DNA of 38,585 nt from a virus, in IMG/VR virus record IMGVR_UViG_3300037584_000164, positions 1 through 38,585 of that record; one strand, written 5' to 3'. The notes beneath the pieces are model-generated. The model did not search any database. It had not been told where the DNA came from and saw nothing but the letters and a program-made list of their open reading frames with translations. The position numbers were made by a program, and so were the translations under genes. Below are positions 16,809 through 23,655 of this stretch, piece by piece; position 1 is the first letter of the stretch; each line of letters starts with the position of its first letter.

Positions 16809-17665
16809 TATGCCACCTCTTGCCAGTTAGCTGTTTGATTTGGTACTATTAAGCTATATACTAATTCTTCTCCCGTACTACCAGTAGCACCAAGTCCAAT
16901 TAAAGATACCACACATTGTGGCACTGTGACAACACTAGATATTCCACTTTGTGCCGCAACTAATGTAACTGCTATATCTACACTTGTGGTAACTGTTTCT
17001 GAACCTAGTGCTGTTGTACCAACAACATTAGTTACAGATGCTCCAGTTGTTGTTGCTATGTTAGGAATACCAAGGGTATTTGCAAAATAACCCATTAAAG
17101 CATGATTATAACATTGGTAATGCAATGTAGGTGCTCCGTCTGGAACAGTTATTTCTACATATCTAGTTGAGCCTGCATTAAAAGTAGAAGTGTCAACATA
17201 AGATGATTGAGATACAGAAGAACCATCTATATTATAACTAACACCACTTGTGTATGTTGTATTTTTGTCTTTATCTTCATAAAAGTTGATAGGATGGCCA
17301 TTATTACTGCTATCACTTTGATCAAATCTATATGTATTACCTTCATACATAGTTAAAGTAACATCAGACGTAGCAGTCGATCCACCAATAGCATATTTAT
17401 TGGTGGAGCCTTGATTATAATATGGGTGATTTGATGGATTGCCAGAAACAACAGTAACAGTATATGTAACTGTACTAGCACCAGTTTGACTTATAGCAGT
17501 AGTTGCAGAAACACCTGTTACGGCTACATTTACACCAGGAATACCATCTGGAGTGCCTAACGCAGTTGTTCCTACTACTCCAGTAACAACAACGTCAATC
17601 TCTTCATTCCAAGGACCTTGACCCCATGTGCCTCTACCCCAACCTTGTAAGGTAGAATTTGACAT
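16808..17665 (-). CDS. Virion protein with cupredoxin-like domain between beta repeats
   Basis: A 285-aa protein. Residues 8-19 hold a Trp/Gly motif (GWGRGTWGQGPW). Residues about 23-58 carry two VTGVxxTTAxx repeats, and more follow at about 203-255. Between them, residues 97-195 look like a cupredoxin: TLTMYEGNTYRFDQSD (103-118), NGHPINF (122-128) and TLHYQCYNHALMGYF (180-194). H124, C185, H188 and M191 sit where type-1 copper ligands are expected. Related domains occur in other marine phage virion proteins, to my knowledge without an established function. It may bind copper, or only use the fold for adhesion. The ATG directly follows the previous TAA. Confidence 0.65.
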   Translation of the reverse strand: MSNSTLQGWGRGTWGQGPWNEEIDVVVTGVVGTTALGTPDGIPGVNVAVTGVSATTAISQTGASTVTYTVTVVSGNPSNHPYYNQGSTNKYAIGGSTATSDVTLTMYEGNTYRFDQSDSSNNGHPINFYEDKDKNTTYTSGVSYNIDGSSVSQSSYVDTSTFNAGSTRYVEITVPDGAPTLHYQCYNHALMGYFANTLGIPNIATTTGASVTNVVGTTALGSETVTTSVDIAVTLVAAQSGISSVVTVPQCVVSLIGLGATGSTGEELVYSLIVPNQTANWQEVA

Positions 17666-18118
17666 TTAGGCTATCCTTATAATCGCATTACTTGCATCAG
17701 CAGTTGGAAATTGAACTGTAAATGTACCAGATGTTGAAGTTTTATTAGATGTAAAATCTAAAACACAAACTGCTTTATTACTATTAGTGTCATTGTATAT
17801 TAATGCACCCATAGCCGTAATCGTTGCAGTTGTAAAACTTAAATCAGCAAAATCTGTAAATGCCGTTGTTCCAGAAGTTGTTGGTGCAACTTTAGTCAAA
17901 GCTCCACCACCAGCAGTGTACGAACCACTGTTCGCTATTTCACCTGTCGTAGTATAAGCAGTTGTTGCCGCACCTAATGTTGCAGTAGTAGAAGATTTAC
18001 CTCCGCCACCCTCTGCGTATAGTGCTAATTTAAAAGCATTACCATTTGTTGCAAAGTTGTGTGTACCTAACATTAACTCTTGTTTAAATGCAGTACACAT
18101 TGCTTGTGCTATTGCCAT
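17666..18118 (-). CDS. Conserved phage structural protein (tail/fibre group)
   Basis: A 150-aa protein with a pattern I recognise from many marine phages: MAIAQAMCTAFKQELMLGTHNF at the start split as MAIAQAMC and FKQELMLGTHNF, then FKLALY, TAFTDFADLSF, MGALIYND and FPTADASNAIIRI at the end. It is beta-rich and Ala/Thr-rich. It lies among fibre and neck genes and is probably a virion component, but its place in the particle is not known to me. AAGGAG lies eight bases before the start. Confidence 0.65.
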   Translation of the reverse strand: MAIAQAMCTAFKQELMLGTHNFATNGNAFKLALYAEGGGGKSSTTATLGAATTAYTTTGEIANSGSYTAGGGALTKVAPTTSGTTAFTDFADLSFTTATITAMGALIYNDTNSNKAVCVLDFTSNKTSTSGTFTVQFPTADASNAIIRIA

Positions 18119-18119
18119 G

Positions 18120-18407
18120 TTATAATCTCCTTATATATTCAGCCGTTTCTTTTTGACCACCTGATAGCAAGGCTTGAATGATAGTACCACGCTCTTCTCT
18201 TCTTGCCAAGAGTAGATAATGATACAGAACATTTTTGAGATGTTCTCTAAATTGATTAGCTTGTTGTCTAATGTGTGCAGGAGCATCATCTGATATGCTC
18301 ACTATCTTATCAACAGCTAAGTCTGCAATTTGTTCATTTGTTAATCCTCCATTATTTGAAGTCATAACATTGACATTTCCAGCTTGTGATATTCCAACAT
18401 TAAACAT
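18120..18407 (-). CDS. Small conserved helical phage protein
   Basis: A 95-aa protein. A short polar N-terminus with NNGGLTNEQIADLAVDKI leads into helices with APAHIRQQANQFREHLK and HYLLLARREERGTIIQALL. Similar small proteins sit next to neck/fibre genes of marine phages. The GAGGAG ribosome site lies in the last codons of the gene before it. Function is unknown; oligomerisation through the amphipathic helices is likely. Confidence 0.6.
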   Translation of the reverse strand: MFNVGISQAGNVNVMTSNNGGLTNEQIADLAVDKIVSISDDAPAHIRQQANQFREHLKNVLYHYLLLARREERGTIIQALLSGGQKETAEYIRRL

Positions 18408-19118
18408 TTATTTCTCCTCATAACTAATACCAGGTATATCATCTCTGCCAATTAGATTAGGCTTTGAATCCAATGGTTCTGGTGGTTCTAATTTTGATTT
18501 CTTTGTTATTAACATACTACCTTGTGTTGTTGTAGAAACAAGGGGATCATCAAGTCTGTGATAACCATAAAGCTTTTGATCATCTGGTACATTCATATCA
18601 AGCAAAGATGAACTATTTGCTATGTGAACTTTAATTTTTTTTGAAATAGCTATGGCTAACCAAAATTCACAACAAGCTCTGCCTGCTTCGGCAAACGCAA
18701 CATCTTTATGAGTAAAATCTATTCCATATAAATGCAAATCAGAAACCTCTTGTGCAATAGCATAACCCAAAGAGTATGATACTGTATTGTTAAAATAAGC
18801 ATAACCAGTCTTTTGTATTACTTTTTGTAAGGGAAACTCAACAACATCTGGACATCTTTTGTCCAAACAACAAGAGAAAATAGGTATATCTTTCTTTTCT
18901 CTTAATCTATCTTGCATTATATTTGTTTGTTTTCCTGCATTTGGAGTATCAAGAAATCTTGAAGGAGGGTCCATCATAAAACACTTATCGTGATATATAA
19001 CTCCAGACATAGAGTTTATAGTCCACACCTCATCAAATTTTTCACTACGAATTTTTGCTAATATATATTCAGAAAAACTATTGCCAAGTGCAACAATAGC
19101 AATACTTTTATTTTTCAT
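18408..19118 (-). CDS. Rossmann-like enzyme resembling GT42/DUF115-type proteins
   Basis: A 236-aa protein. It starts with a strand and turn IAIVALGNSFSEY (6-18), then VWTINSM (31-37) and CFMMDPPSRFLD (46-57). Later come YAYFNNTVSYSLGYAIAQE (106-124), LHLYGIDF (128-135) and KIKVHIAN (161-168). This order (glycine-type turn at the N-terminus, N/S after strand 2, then a helix and a strand ending in YGIDF) recalls GT42 sialyltransferases and MptE/DUF115 proteins. I infer a nucleotide- or nucleotide-sugar-binding enzyme. The Cys pair CC at 83-84 and 149-150 is unusual. It is encoded between neck and fibre genes, so glycosylation of virion or host surface is possible but unproven. Confidence 0.45.
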   Translation of the reverse strand: MKNKSIAIVALGNSFSEYILAKIRSEKFDEVWTINSMSGVIYHDKCFMMDPPSRFLDTPNAGKQTNIMQDRLREKKDIPIFSCCLDKRCPDVVEFPLQKVIQKTGYAYFNNTVSYSLGYAIAQEVSDLHLYGIDFTHKDVAFAEAGRACCEFWLAIAISKKIKVHIANSSSLLDMNVPDDQKLYGYHRLDDPLVSTTTQGSMLITKKSKLEPPEPLDSKPNLIGRDDIPGISYEEK

Positions 19119-19129
19119 TGTGCTACCTT

Positions 19130-19777
19130 CTATTGTTTTGGAACTCTAACCAAACCCTCCCTATAAGCATCTGTGTTTTCTTGACCTTCACCATATATTT
19201 TTAATCTACTTATGGCTTCTGTAAATCTTGCAGTATACAGTTGAATTAAATCAGATTCACCTTTCATAAAGGTGTAAGCCTCTACCAAACTAGCATACAA
19301 CAAGGCATCAGGTGCATTTGTACTAATCCATGTGCTACCAGAGTCGTCTGTTGTTAGTGAAGCGGGTCTATAATAATAATGAAGTTCAACTGAATAGCTT
19401 GAATCTGGTGTAGGTGCCACAATAAATGTATTCACATCAAACGATGAATAAAATCTTGGACTTCCTGTAGTGCTTGGGTTTGGGGTAAATTCTTGTATGT
19501 AATTAACATCTTTTTGTAATAAAAAAACATTTTGACTACTCGAATTTACATAAGATAAAGAAAATGTAGATAAATAATCTGATGGTTTTTCTAAAAATTT
19601 ATTTCCGCTAGTCATACCTCCAGTAACATTTTTTCTAAAATAATCTAAATCAACTACTTTAAATATTCTTTCTTCTGCGTTTTTAATGAAAAAAGGTATT
19701 TCTGCTACAAAAGTAGTTTCATCATTTTGTGTCCATTCTTGGATTGATGCAGTCAATGTTGTTAAAGTAAAACTCAT
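19130..19777 (-). CDS. Neck adaptor protein (podovirus SU10-type adaptor)
   Basis: A 215-aa protein with the layout of phage adaptor proteins: LTASIQEWTQNDETTFVAEI near the start, FIKNAEERIFKVVDLD (29-44), then beta segments with PTPDSSYSVELHYYYRP and a final helical part (LVEAYTFMKGESDLIQLY). Such proteins bridge portal and tail in short-tailed phages. It overlaps the preceding small gene by four bases (ATGA) and forms a neck group with 19774-20088 and 20088-20756. The assignment rests on pattern recognition. Confidence 0.65.
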   Translation of the reverse strand: MSFTLTTLTASIQEWTQNDETTFVAEIPFFIKNAEERIFKVVDLDYFRKNVTGGMTSGNKFLEKPSDYLSTFSLSYVNSSSQNVFLLQKDVNYIQEFTPNPSTTGSPRFYSSFDVNTFIVAPTPDSSYSVELHYYYRPASLTTDDSGSTWISTNAPDALLYASLVEAYTFMKGESDLIQLYTARFTEAISRLKIYGEGQENTDAYREGLVRVPKQ

Positions 19778-20088
19778 GTTGTACTCACTGTTACACTACC
19801 TACACTTGCAGTAGCACTAAAAGATGTTAATAAACTTCCTAAATTTCCAAGACCTTGATTAGTATAAACTATGAAAGCTTTATTGTCATCTTTCACATCT
19901 GATCTTGCGTCTCTTATAGCTTCTAAATCTGTCCTTATTCTAGGAGGAGTTAATTGTGGATGTTTTTCTTCATATTCATCATATCCAACAACACTTCCAT
20001 TCCATTCTTTTCTCATATCTTTAATACGATAACGAAATCCAGAACGATCAGATATTCTGTAAGCGTATTTTCCTTGTGCAAAAGCCAT
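19774..20088 (-). CDS. Small conserved neck-region protein
   Basis: A 104-aa protein. The first 75 residues are conserved in marine phages (YAYRISDRSGFRYRIKDMRK, then EYEEKHPQL). The C-terminal 20 residues end in a short beta phrase (ATASVGSVTVSTT) like the repeats in the 11570-12148 and 16808-17665 proteins. Its start shares a base with the stop of the gp4-like gene (TAATG). It probably sits at the head-tail junction. The shared phrase may mark contact with fibre proteins. Confidence 0.6.
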   Translation of the reverse strand: MAFAQGKYAYRISDRSGFRYRIKDMRKEWNGSVVGYDEYEEKHPQLTPPRIRTDLEAIRDARSDVKDDNKAFIVYTNQGLGNLGSLLTSFSATASVGSVTVSTT

Positions 20089-20756
20089 TATCCAACCTTA
20101 TAATATGATAATTGTGGGCTTACTGTGAAAGATGATCTGTCTCTATCTTCGCCCATTGCCCTTTCAAATTCTTCCTCATATACTGTTTTTAATAATTGTA
20201 TTCTATCTGGTGCTCTTTTCATGGCTATATAATAAGCCAATCCTGCCGTAAGACAAGGATAAAACCTAAAAGGTATCTCCATTGTATTTACTTGTGTGTC
20301 AGCGTCTTGTATGCGTGTTAAAGCATCATAAACAATAATATCTGTGCTATTCTCTGGTGCTGGCCATATCTTCAAGTTTGGTGTTACTTGTCTATCAAGA
20401 AAATATTGCGTAGGTCTACCAGTTGTAGTTTTGGTTGGAATATTAATATATGTGTCTCTGCTAATTCTACTCATGCTAAAGTCTGTCCCACTCCTGCGAA
20501 CAACAGCAGATAATATATCAATAATGTCTGTACCCAAACTATACTCTGAATCAGATGCAGTAAGAGCTTGTGTCTTTTGTTCAATAGTCCATTGATTAAG
20601 ACCACGATTAGCCCACTCTGCTAACATGATGTTCATAGAACGTCTAGCTGTTTGCAGATCATATCCAGTTCTAGCTTCTAAGCCACATCGCTCAAAAGCC
20701 TCTTCTATATATTCTGCTACATCTAATTCAAAGTTAGTTGAGCTTGATGTTGCCAT
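20088..20756 (-). CDS. P22 gp4-like head-completion / tail accessory protein
   Basis: A 222-aa protein that looks like the P22 gp4 family: VAEYIEEAFERCGLEARTG, then TARRSMNIMLAEWANRGLNQ, a beta part with YFLDRQVTPNLKIWPAP, and EIPFRFYPCLTAGLAYYIAM with a final helix. gp4 binds under the portal and closes the packaged head. Overlap with its neighbours on both sides (TAATG) puts it in the neck operon. Some gp4 proteins also have muramidase activity, but no such site is visible here. Confidence 0.72.
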   Translation of the reverse strand: MATSSSTNFELDVAEYIEEAFERCGLEARTGYDLQTARRSMNIMLAEWANRGLNQWTIEQKTQALTASDSEYSLGTDIIDILSAVVRRSGTDFSMSRISRDTYINIPTKTTTGRPTQYFLDRQVTPNLKIWPAPENSTDIIVYDALTRIQDADTQVNTMEIPFRFYPCLTAGLAYYIAMKRAPDRIQLLKTVYEEEFERAMGEDRDRSSFTVSPQLSYYKVG

Positions 20757-20932
20757 TAGGCTTTACCACCTTTTTTCATTTTCTTAGCCATGCCGCCACC
20801 ACGCATTTTTTTAGGTTTCGTAGCCATGCCACCACCCATCATTTTTTTGACTTTGCCGCCGTCCATCATTTTTTTAGCAGCATTTTTAAGTTGATCGCCC
20901 ATAGCCATCATTTTTCTTGGACTCATTGCCAT
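20756..20932 (-). CDS. 58-aa Lys/Met/Gly repeat protein
   Basis: An ATG at 20932 with GGAGA seven bases upstream opens a 58-aa frame ending in a TAATG overlap with the gp4-like gene. The protein is almost only Lys, Met, Gly and Ala: MAMSPRKMMAMGDQLKNAAK, then four units of the type KKMxGGGM/KMMDGGKV, ending MKKGGKA. It is strongly basic and has no hydrophobic core. It overlaps the preceding gene by ten bases. The coupling signals and the unusual but regular composition support a real gene. It shares the xGGx[V/M] motif with other late proteins. It may bind DNA or act as a virion linker, by inference. Confidence 0.72.
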   Translation of the reverse strand: MAMSPRKMMAMGDQLKNAAKKMMDGGKVKKMMGGGMATKPKKMRGGGMAKKMKKGGKA

Positions 20933-21474
20933 TTTAGTCTCCTATAATAGTTTTCGCGTTGCTTATAAATGTCTTCAACATTGTACATATTATAATAATT
21001 ATCATAATATCCAAGTTTCTTCAATTTATTTGCACTTTCTTGAAGTTTACTTAGTCTTTGTACAAATATCAAAGAATATTCCTCACTGACAATTTCATCA
21101 AATGAACCATCATCTATAAGCTCATTTATATCATCATCAGGGTGGAATCCCATTAACCAAATATCTTGTTGGTCAAATTTATTTTCATGTATTAATACGT
21201 TTAAGTTAGATAAATTATTATGAAATATTTCGTTATCTTCATAACATAGATCAATAACTATAATTAAGTCTTTGGAATTATGAAACTTATTTATCAAAGT
21301 ATAAACAATATCATAATTATTATTAGTTTTTAAAGCAAAACCAACTTTGTTGTTTTTCCAAGCAGTTTTTGCATATGGACATGATGGTAAATTGTTATAA
21401 TTTTTATTTGGTATTTCTAAGGCGTGTTTTGACCACTGACGTACTTCTTCGCAAATTTTATCTTCGAGGCTCAT
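20923..21474 (-). CDS. Conserved acidic phage protein with CPYAKTAW motif
   Basis: A 183-aa acidic protein standing among very basic neighbours. Residues 26-39 read YNNLPSCPYAKTAW, a CP-[FY]-A motif also seen in the bacterial DUF1415 family and in cyanophage proteins of unknown role. It has a beta/alpha pattern (LIIVIDL, then VLIHENKFDQQDIWLMGFHP) and a Tyr/Asn-rich end. The motif Cys could be functional. It overlaps upstream DUF5872 by four bases (ATGA). I cannot assign a reaction. Confidence 0.55.
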   Translation of the reverse strand: MSLEDKICEEVRQWSKHALEIPNKNYNNLPSCPYAKTAWKNNKVGFALKTNNNYDIVYTLINKFHNSKDLIIVIDLCYEDNEIFHNNLSNLNVLIHENKFDQQDIWLMGFHPDDDINELIDDGSFDEIVSEEYSLIFVQRLSKLQESANKLKKLGYYDNYYNMYNVEDIYKQRENYYRRLKWQ

Positions 21475-21749
21475 TTCTTTTTTCTTCTTGCTGCTTGAAC
21501 TCTTCTTGGCTTACCTGCTGGTTGACCTAATCTTTTCTTTTGTGCAATACGTTTTCTTTTCTCTGAAGTAGACATTTCAGATCCAGTTTTAGGAGTTTTA
21601 CTGGAAATTCTTTTTGATGGCCTACAGTATGGCGTACCTCTCTTCTCTCCTTTTTTTCTTCCACAAGCCTTGCCAGTCCTTTGATCTTTCCAATCTTCTT
21701 TGAACCATCGTTTTAGTGCAAGACCTGCTTTTGTTTTACGAACAGCCAT
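21471..21749 (-). CDS. DUF5872-like small basic protein
   Basis: A 92-aa, very basic protein with the DUF5872 pattern: LALKRWFKEDWKDQ, a Cys in GKACGRKKGEKRG, YCRPSKRISSKTPKTG and SEKRKRIAQKKRLGQ. The two conserved Cys might hold a metal or a disulphide. The family is found in marine phages and large DNA viruses, with no known function to my knowledge. It starts in a TAATG overlap. It belongs to a run of five basic small proteins (20756-22620). The Lys/Arg density suggests nucleic acid binding. Confidence 0.75.
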   Translation of the reverse strand: MAVRKTKAGLALKRWFKEDWKDQRTGKACGRKKGEKRGTPYCRPSKRISSKTPKTGSEMSTSEKRKRIAQKKRLGQPAGKPRRVQAARRKKK

Positions 21750-22033
21750 TATCTAAACTTTGTAACTTTACGTCTATTTTCCATAACAGCTCCACAACCA
21801 CGAGCTATATTAGGATTGTTTGTTTTTCTTTTACGAGTTCTTTTAGGTACATTGCCACCATTTTTAAGCTCTATTACACCACCTTCTGCTTTCTTTTTAG
21901 CCTTCTTTTTACCACCAGTACCATAGTTTGCGGCACCTACTTTACGGCATTTTGCGATGGCCCCACTAGCATAAGCACTTGGAAAAACTCTGTAGCGAGC
22001 TTTAACTTTTCTGTAACAAGCGTCTTTTGGCAT
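21749..22033 (-). CDS. Small basic protein with CYRKVKARY motif
   Basis: A 94-aa basic protein. Its first 40 residues (DACYRKVKARYRVFPSAYAS, then AKCRKVGAANYG) are strongly conserved in marine phages, with Cys at 6 and 29. The C-terminal part carries AEGGVIELKNGGNVPKR and a second Cys-Gly pair (RGCGAV). AAAGGTG precedes the start at 22033. It may be a nucleic acid-binding or virion protein; the family function is unknown to me. It overlaps the 40-aa gene upstream by 32 bases. Confidence 0.7.
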   Translation of the reverse strand: MPKDACYRKVKARYRVFPSAYASGAIAKCRKVGAANYGTGGKKKAKKKAEGGVIELKNGGNVPKRTRKRKTNNPNIARGCGAVMENRRKVTKFR

Positions 22034-22124
22034 TTTTTTTCACCTTTAATATTTTTTTTACTTTTTTCTTTTTGTTTGGTGGCTTTGAGATTTGCTGACT
22101 CATTTGCGATCTACCTATAACCAT
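22002..22124 (-). CDS. 40-aa Lys-rich protein, short gene
   Basis: The frame starts in a TAATG overlap with the preceding membrane-protein gene and encodes MVIGRSQMSQQISKPPNKKK followed by a Lys-rich helix and NAKRRLLQKS. It ends inside the next gene (32-base overlap), which has its own good ribosome site. Short basic proteins of this kind occur at such places in related phages. The length and long overlap leave some doubt. Confidence 0.5.
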   Translation of the reverse strand: MVIGRSQMSQQISKPPNKKKKVKKILKVKKNAKRRLLQKS

Positions 22125-22336
22125 TATTTTAACAACGCCAACAATTCTGTTACCGCTCCTGTATTAGTAACAGCTATAACTGCCAAAGCACCAATTAACA
22201 TCCACTTTGCTTGAAAGACTGCTCTTTTAATATCTGTCATATCTGATCTTAATTCATCAACATGTTTGACAAGATAATCTTGTTTGGATTTCCATTCAGC
22301 AAATTCTATTTGCAAAGATTGAACATTTTTTGTCAT
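22124..22336 (-). CDS. Small single-span membrane protein with N-terminal coiled coil
   Basis: 70 aa from the ATG at 22336, which overlaps the preceding stop (TAATG); a GTG at 22348 would add four residues. A helical, coiled-coil-like half (SLQIEFAEWKSKQDYLVKHV, DELRSDMTDIKR) is followed by one membrane span (WMLIGALAVIAVTNTGAV). This layout is like haemolysin XhlA/holin-accessory proteins of other phages. A lysis-related or membrane-docking role is possible. Confidence 0.55.
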   Translation of the reverse strand: MTKNVQSLQIEFAEWKSKQDYLVKHVDELRSDMTDIKRAVFQAKWMLIGALAVIAVTNTGAVTELLALLK

Positions 22337-22620
22337 TAACACTTCCACCTTCTTCTAGCTTGTCTTAATCTACTATTAGGATTTTTTGCAGCTTTAGGAA
22401 ATTTTTTCATTTGCCCTGCTGATCTTGCACAATATGACTTACGTCTCTTTGCAGCGGTGCTACCTTTTTTTACTTTACCAGTAACTGCCGTTTTTAATTT
22501 ACTTCCAGGGTTGTCTCTACGATACTTAGCAACACCCTTTGCAGTCATTCCCGCCCCACTTTTAGTAGAGCGGAAATACTTTTTAGTTTTAGGTGGTTGC
22601 TTGTCAGGCTTCCGAGCCAT
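22336..22620 (-). CDS. DUF6321-like small basic protein
   Basis: A 94-aa protein, over one-third Lys and Arg. The core SGAGMTAKGVAKYRRDNPGS, KLKTAVTGKVKKG and KRRKSYCARSAGQMKKFP matches the DUF6321 pattern as I know it, ending in ARRRWKC. Two Cys are conserved. The family occurs in marine phages and large viruses; it may bind nucleic acid, but no function is established to my knowledge. It opens the basic cassette and starts in a TAATG overlap with the 134-aa gene. Confidence 0.75.
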   Translation of the reverse strand: MARKPDKQPPKTKKYFRSTKSGAGMTAKGVAKYRRDNPGSKLKTAVTGKVKKGSTAAKRRKSYCARSAGQMKKFPKAAKNPNSRLRQARRRWKC

Positions 22621-23024
22621 TAGTCATAACTCTTTCTAACTTGCATTATGATTGTATAGCTATCTGCTGATGAATGACCCACTGTAGTAAACATTATATC
22701 ACCAGTTACACCAGAACTTGCTGGGTTTGTTAATCCACCAAATGATGTGTAATCGTGATGTCCACTTTGATTTTCGCCTAACTCAATACAAAAGTCGTCT
22801 GTTGAAGCATCAAACAAAACCTTGACTTTCATACCATTACACTGCCACCAAATTTTTTCTATGGTTGCTCTAGTACAAGCCTCTCCTCTAACATTTGTTG
22901 CTAAAGCAGAGACATCAACTTTTTTTACTGCACCTTCACCTGATCCATCAGAGACATTGGTAAACTTCAAGACAGCAGTTTGATGTCCATCAACCAAAGT
23001 TTGCGAAGTAACTGCGTCTGCCAT
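22620..23024 (-). CDS. Conserved beta-rich virion-type protein
   Basis: A 134-aa protein with QTLVDGHQTAVLKFTNVSDG, KIWWQCNGMKVKVLFDAS and a final TIIMQVRKSYD. It is a familiar small protein beside capsid genes of marine phages, including T4-like cyanophages. It is predicted beta-rich with no membrane span. GGGAGG lies before the ATG at 23024. A capsid-decoration or fibre role is likely from its place. Confidence 0.6.
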   Translation of the reverse strand: MADAVTSQTLVDGHQTAVLKFTNVSDGSGEGAVKKVDVSALATNVRGEACTRATIEKIWWQCNGMKVKVLFDASTDDFCIELGENQSGHHDYTSFGGLTNPASSGVTGDIMFTTVGHSSADSYTIIMQVRKSYD

Positions 23025-23037
23025 TTAAACCTCCCTA

Positions 23038-23544
23038 TTATTGATCAGCGAAAGCTGGAGCGTCTTCAGAAACTACATTACCCCAAACATAGTAATTAGT
23101 ACTATCTTTACCAACTATGTTTATTTCCATACTACCAAAGTCAGTTAATGTTAACTTTGAGTTAGAACTTCCATTTGCATAAACAGAAACATTGTCTGCA
23201 TTTGTATCTAAATGCTGAACATTTCCTAAGAAAAAGTTAGTGTTACCAGGAGTAATAATAATCAAATTTTCTGCTTCTTCTGCTGCTCCTGCATAAATAA
23301 ACTTAAAACTTGATCCTGCAATCGGGGCAGGTAAAGTTATTGTTCTATTAGAACCAAGTGCTGGAACTGCTAAAACTCTTCCACTATGTGTTGCATTATC
23401 AAGAGTTTTATCCTCATCTCCTAATGCAACTGGTGCATCACCCATAGTAATGACTTCTGTAATTACTCCAGTAGTAGAATTTTTACTGATAGTTTTGATT
23501 GTGCTTTCAGATCTAATAGGACCTGAGAATGTTGTATTAGCCAT
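23038..23544 (-). CDS. Putative capsid decoration/head-fibre-like protein
   Basis: A 168-aa beta-rich protein beginning MANTTFSGPIRSESTIKTIS, with NRTITLPAPIAGSSFKFIY and EINIVGKDSTNYYVWG. The start phrase is common among small structural proteins after the capsid gene of marine phages. It is the first gene past the post-capsid terminator and has AAGGAG seven bases upstream of the ATG. It probably decorates the capsid surface or forms a short fibre. Confidence 0.6.
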   Translation of the reverse strand: MANTTFSGPIRSESTIKTISKNSTTGVITEVITMGDAPVALGDEDKTLDNATHSGRVLAVPALGSNRTITLPAPIAGSSFKFIYAGAAEEAENLIIITPGNTNFFLGNVQHLDTNADNVSVYANGSSNSKLTLTDFGSMEINIVGKDSTNYYVWGNVVSEDAPAFADQ

Positions 23545-23570
23545 GTAAATCTCCTTGTCTAGGCTATTGT

Positions 23571-23586
23571 CGAAGTTAATTCTTCG
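23571..23586. repeat. Small dyad upstream of the decoration-type gene
   Basis: CGAAG (23571-23575) and CTTCG (23582-23586) form a 5-bp stem with a 6-base loop in the leader between the terminator and the next start. It could be an mRNA end-stabilising hairpin or a weak operator. It is short, so chance is possible. Confidence 0.3.
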
Positions 23587-23599
23587 TCAAGGTAATTTA

Positions 23600-23628
23600 A
23601 TTATACACAAAAAAAAGGGGTCTGAAAA
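23600..23628 (-). promoter_or_regulatory. Weak promoter overlapping the post-capsid terminator
   Basis: A perfect TATAAT (23605-23600) lies 17 bases after TTTTCA (23628-23623), which sits in the terminator loop. It could restart transcription for the genes downstream. The -35 box is poor, so this is a low-confidence call. Confidence 0.3.
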
Positions 23629-23636
23629 GACCCCTT
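23609..23636 (-). terminator. Intrinsic terminator after the major capsid gene
   Basis: On the minus strand AAGGGGTCT pairs with AGACCCCTT across a 4-base loop, directly followed by a run of T (eight in all, partly within the stem base). It lies 20 bases past the capsid stop codon. A terminator here would keep capsid protein level well above that of the downstream genes, which are then reached by read-through or a weak promoter. On the plus strand only a very short T-run follows, so the direction is minus. Confidence 0.9.
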
Positions 23637-23655
23637 ATAAAATATGTAAATATTT

